Shown one piece after another: positions 6,075 through 7,589 of a stretch of DNA of 7,589 nt. The notes under the pieces are model-generated. The model ran no database searches, was not told the DNA's origin, and was given only the letters and a program-made list of their open reading frames with translations. The stretch lies in NCBI GenBank assembly GCA_002331045.1, contig DCYK01000023.1:1-7589 (forward strand), given 5' to 3'. How positions within the stretch are numbered: the stretch's first letter is position 1; every line of letters starts with the position of its first letter. Origin of the DNA: Candidatus Saccharibacteria bacterium UBA2112. GTDB lineage: Bacteria; Patescibacteriota; Saccharimonadia; Saccharimonadales; Saccharimonadaceae. The translations under genes were made by a program, and so were the position numbers.

Positions 6075-7421
6075 ATGGCAAGCAAACTTCCTACTGTTGC
6101 AATCATTGGTCAAGCGAACGTCGGCAAGAGTTCGCTCTTTAACCGTATGGTGCGCAGCCAACAAGCTATCGTCGCTCGCGAAGCCGGAACGACACGCGAT
6201 AGCGTCTTGGGCAAGGTAGAGTACAAGAAGCATCAATTCTGGCTAGTGGACACAGCCGGGCTGAAGTCCGCTGAGGATGAGTTCGAGGCAACAATCCAAG
6301 AACAAATTAGCGAAGCAGTAGAGGCCGCCGATGTCATCTTGATGGTCATCGACAGTACGCAGTACGTGAGCGACAGCGATCGTCAGATTGCCAAAAAGGC
6401 ACTACGTAGCAAAAAGCCAGTTATTCTCATCACCAACAAAGCAGACCTCCGCGAGAGATTACCAGATGATGAGTTCAAGCGTCTCGGCATTAAAACCATT
6501 ATTCGTACAAGTGCCGAGCACAAGAGTGGTATCACTGATGCATTAAACGAGATTGTCCATCACATTCCACCGCGTACCGAAAAACCAGCCGATGATGTTT
6601 TGCGTATCGCCCTGATCGGTCGACCAAATGTTGGTAAATCCCATCTATTCAACACACTTGCTGGCAAGCAACAAGCGCTCGTAGCAAACATTGCCGGCAC
6701 CACACGCGACGTCAATCGTGTTCGCGTACGATATCAACAACGTGCTATTGAATTACTCGATACGGCTGGTATGCGAAAACCAGGTAAGCAAGAAGTTGGT
6801 ATCGAAAAGTTCAGCGTTCTGCGTACCCTGCAGGCAATAGAAGAATCTGACATCTGCCTGCTGCTGATGGACGTAAACGAACTCAATACGCAGCTAGATC
6901 AACGTCTGGCCGGCATTATCGATGAGGCAGGGAAGGGCATGATAATTGTCGTCAGTAAATGGGACAGCGTCGAAGGGAAGGATGCATACACCCGTGATGC
7001 CTTGGCGCCGCAAATCTCTCGCTCGTTCAAATTTACACCATGGGCCCCGCTTGTCTTTACCTCGTCCATTACCGGTCAGAACGTTACCAAACTATTTGAA
7101 CTAGCGCTCGATATCGACAGTCGCCGCAAGCAGGAAACAAAAACACGCATTCTCAATGACTTGCTACAACGTGCAACCCAAGAACATCCGCCAGCTGGAC
7201 TCAAAAACACCCACCCAAAGCTTCGTTACATCGTCCAGACAGATACAACACCGCCATGGTTTGTCATTCATGGCAGCAACCTCAAGCATGTTCACTGGTC
7301 ATATAAACGTTACCTCGAGCGAATTATTCGCAAAGCGTACAACTATGCCGGCACTCCGATAAAATTCAGTTTTATCGATGAAAAACAGGTCAAAGCAAAC
7401 CGCGAAAAGAATAACCCCTAG
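6075..7421 (+). CDS. der: Ribosome-assembly GTPase Der (EngA)
   Basis: The protein is 448 residues, the normal length for Der, with the family's hallmark of two tandem GTPase domains and a C-terminal KH-like domain. Domain 1 has P-loop GQANVGKS (12-19), GTTRD (38-42), DTAG (59-62), NKAD (121-124) and SAE (146-148). Domain 2 has GRPNVGKS (182-189), GTTRD (208-212), DTAG (229-232), SKWD (294-297) and SSI (330-332). Residues from about 345 form the KH-like domain. Der binds the 50S precursor and is needed for late large-subunit maturation. Two motif positions differ from the usual form: GQAN for GRPN in the first P-loop, and SKWD for NKWD in the second G4. The start is fixed by the promoter 9 nt upstream and by the P-loop beginning near residue 12. 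The gene is probably transcribed alone, with a hairpin overlapping its stop. Confidence 0.96.
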   Translation: MASKLPTVAIIGQANVGKSSLFNRMVRSQQAIVAREAGTTRDSVLGKVEYKKHQFWLVDTAGLKSAEDEFEATIQEQISEAVEAADVILMVIDSTQYVSDSDRQIAKKALRSKKPVILITNKADLRERLPDDEFKRLGIKTIIRTSAEHKSGITDALNEIVHHIPPRTEKPADDVLRIALIGRPNVGKSHLFNTLAGKQQALVANIAGTTRDVNRVRVRYQQRAIELLDTAGMRKPGKQEVGIEKFSVLRTLQAIEESDICLLLMDVNELNTQLDQRLAGIIDEAGKGMIIVVSKWDSVEGKDAYTRDALAPQISRSFKFTPWAPLVFTSSITGQNVTKLFELALDIDSRRKQETKTRILNDLLQRATQEHPPAGLKNTHPKLRYIVQTDTTPPWFVIHGSNLKHVHWSYKRYLERIIRKAYNYAGTPIKFSFIDEKQVKANREKNNP

Positions 7422-7474
7422 GCAAAGTACCGCAAAGCGGCTTTGCCCAGGGGTGCCCGACATTGCGTTTTTTT
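7415..7474. terminator. Strong hairpin overlapping the der stop codon; likely two-way terminator
   Basis: CCCCT (7415-7419) pairs with AGGGG (7449-7453), GGCAAAG (7421-7427) with CTTTGCC (7441-7447), and CCGC (7430-7433) with GCGG (7437-7440), closing on an AAA loop. That is 16 pairs with one mismatch and a 2-nt bulge. On the plus strand a run of seven T follows only at 7468-7474, about 14 nt later. On the minus strand TTATTCTTTT follows directly. It lies between convergent genes, so it probably serves both, and perhaps the minus strand better. Confidence 0.7.
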
Positions 7475-7589
7475 ACGCCCACAGAAACCACCATAATTCC
7501 ACGATTCCCGCTCCGGTAGCTATGAGGGCAAGAATGGCTACAATTATTAGTACCACTCCTATTATCACCTCTTTGAGAAACCGCCTCAT
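7473..7589 (-). CDS. Small single-span membrane protein (may continue past the right edge)
   Basis: On the minus strand, ATG at 7589-7587 opens a 38-codon frame ending TAA at 7475-7473. The protein begins MRRFLKEVII, has one hydrophobic helix at about residues 8-28 and ends in a Trp-rich ELWWFLWA. The basic residues before the helix suggest an N-terminus inside the cell. The composition is far from random, and the stop lies just before a terminator-like hairpin, which supports a real gene. The ATG is the last codon visible, so the true start and RBS may lie outside, and this could be the C-terminal end of a longer membrane protein. I do not recognise the family. Confidence 0.5.
   Translation of the reverse strand: MRRFLKEVIIGVVLIIVAILALIATGAGIVELWWFLWA

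Noticed and set aside
1..7589. tRNA, rRNA, insertion sequences, prophage or defence genes
   Set aside because: I saw no tRNA-like cloverleaf, rRNA segment, transposase, integrase or terminal inverted repeat. All the longer frames are accounted for.

Overview
The window looks like a piece of a small-genome, Gram-positive-type bacterium. A patescibacterium (CPR) such as Candidatus Saccharibacteria is the best guess, but that is inference from the mix of features and not from a marker gene. The clues are an LPXTG surface protein built of DECGT-type repeats, housekeeping genes packed with gaps of 24 to 48 nt, and genes that appear to start without a Shine-Dalgarno (SD) sequence. TAA, TAG and TGA are all used as stops, and no gene needs TGA read as an amino acid, so the code is standard. 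This argues against the UGA=Gly lineages (SR1/Gracilibacteria).

Layout. Positions 1-1586 (minus) hold nearly all of a secreted, cysteine-rich protein: signal peptide, a two-cysteine N-terminal module, three DECGT repeats, another two-cysteine module, and LPLTG plus a hydrophobic helix. The stop lies just beyond the left edge. Positions 1587-1833 form a divergent control region with a near-consensus promoter pointing left, a weaker one pointing right, and several short palindromes. Positions 1891-4071 (+) encode a multi-pass membrane histidine kinase with PAS, HisKA and HATPase domains and a long Pro/Gln-rich tail. Its true start is probably upstream of the first usual start codon. Positions 4116-5315 (+) encode its likely partner, a receiver domain followed by about 280 disordered acidic, Pro-rich residues and no recognisable output domain. 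Positions 5340-6026 (+) encode an RsuA/RluB-type pseudouridine synthase, and 6075-7421 (+) encode the ribosome-assembly GTPase Der. A strong hairpin overlaps the der stop codon and separates it from a convergent 38-residue membrane protein (7473-7589, minus) that starts at, or extends past, the right edge.

How it fits together. The kinase and receiver form a two-component system transcribed away from the sortase-type surface protein, so that protein is a natural candidate for its target or sensing partner, although the sequence does not prove it. The two signalling proteins carry disordered tails of opposite charge. Part of the receiver's tail can also be read as a separate 117-residue protein with its own good SD. 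rluB and der form a ribosome-maturation pair. Both appear to be transcribed from promoters only 7 to 9 nt upstream of the start codon, which predicts leaderless mRNAs.
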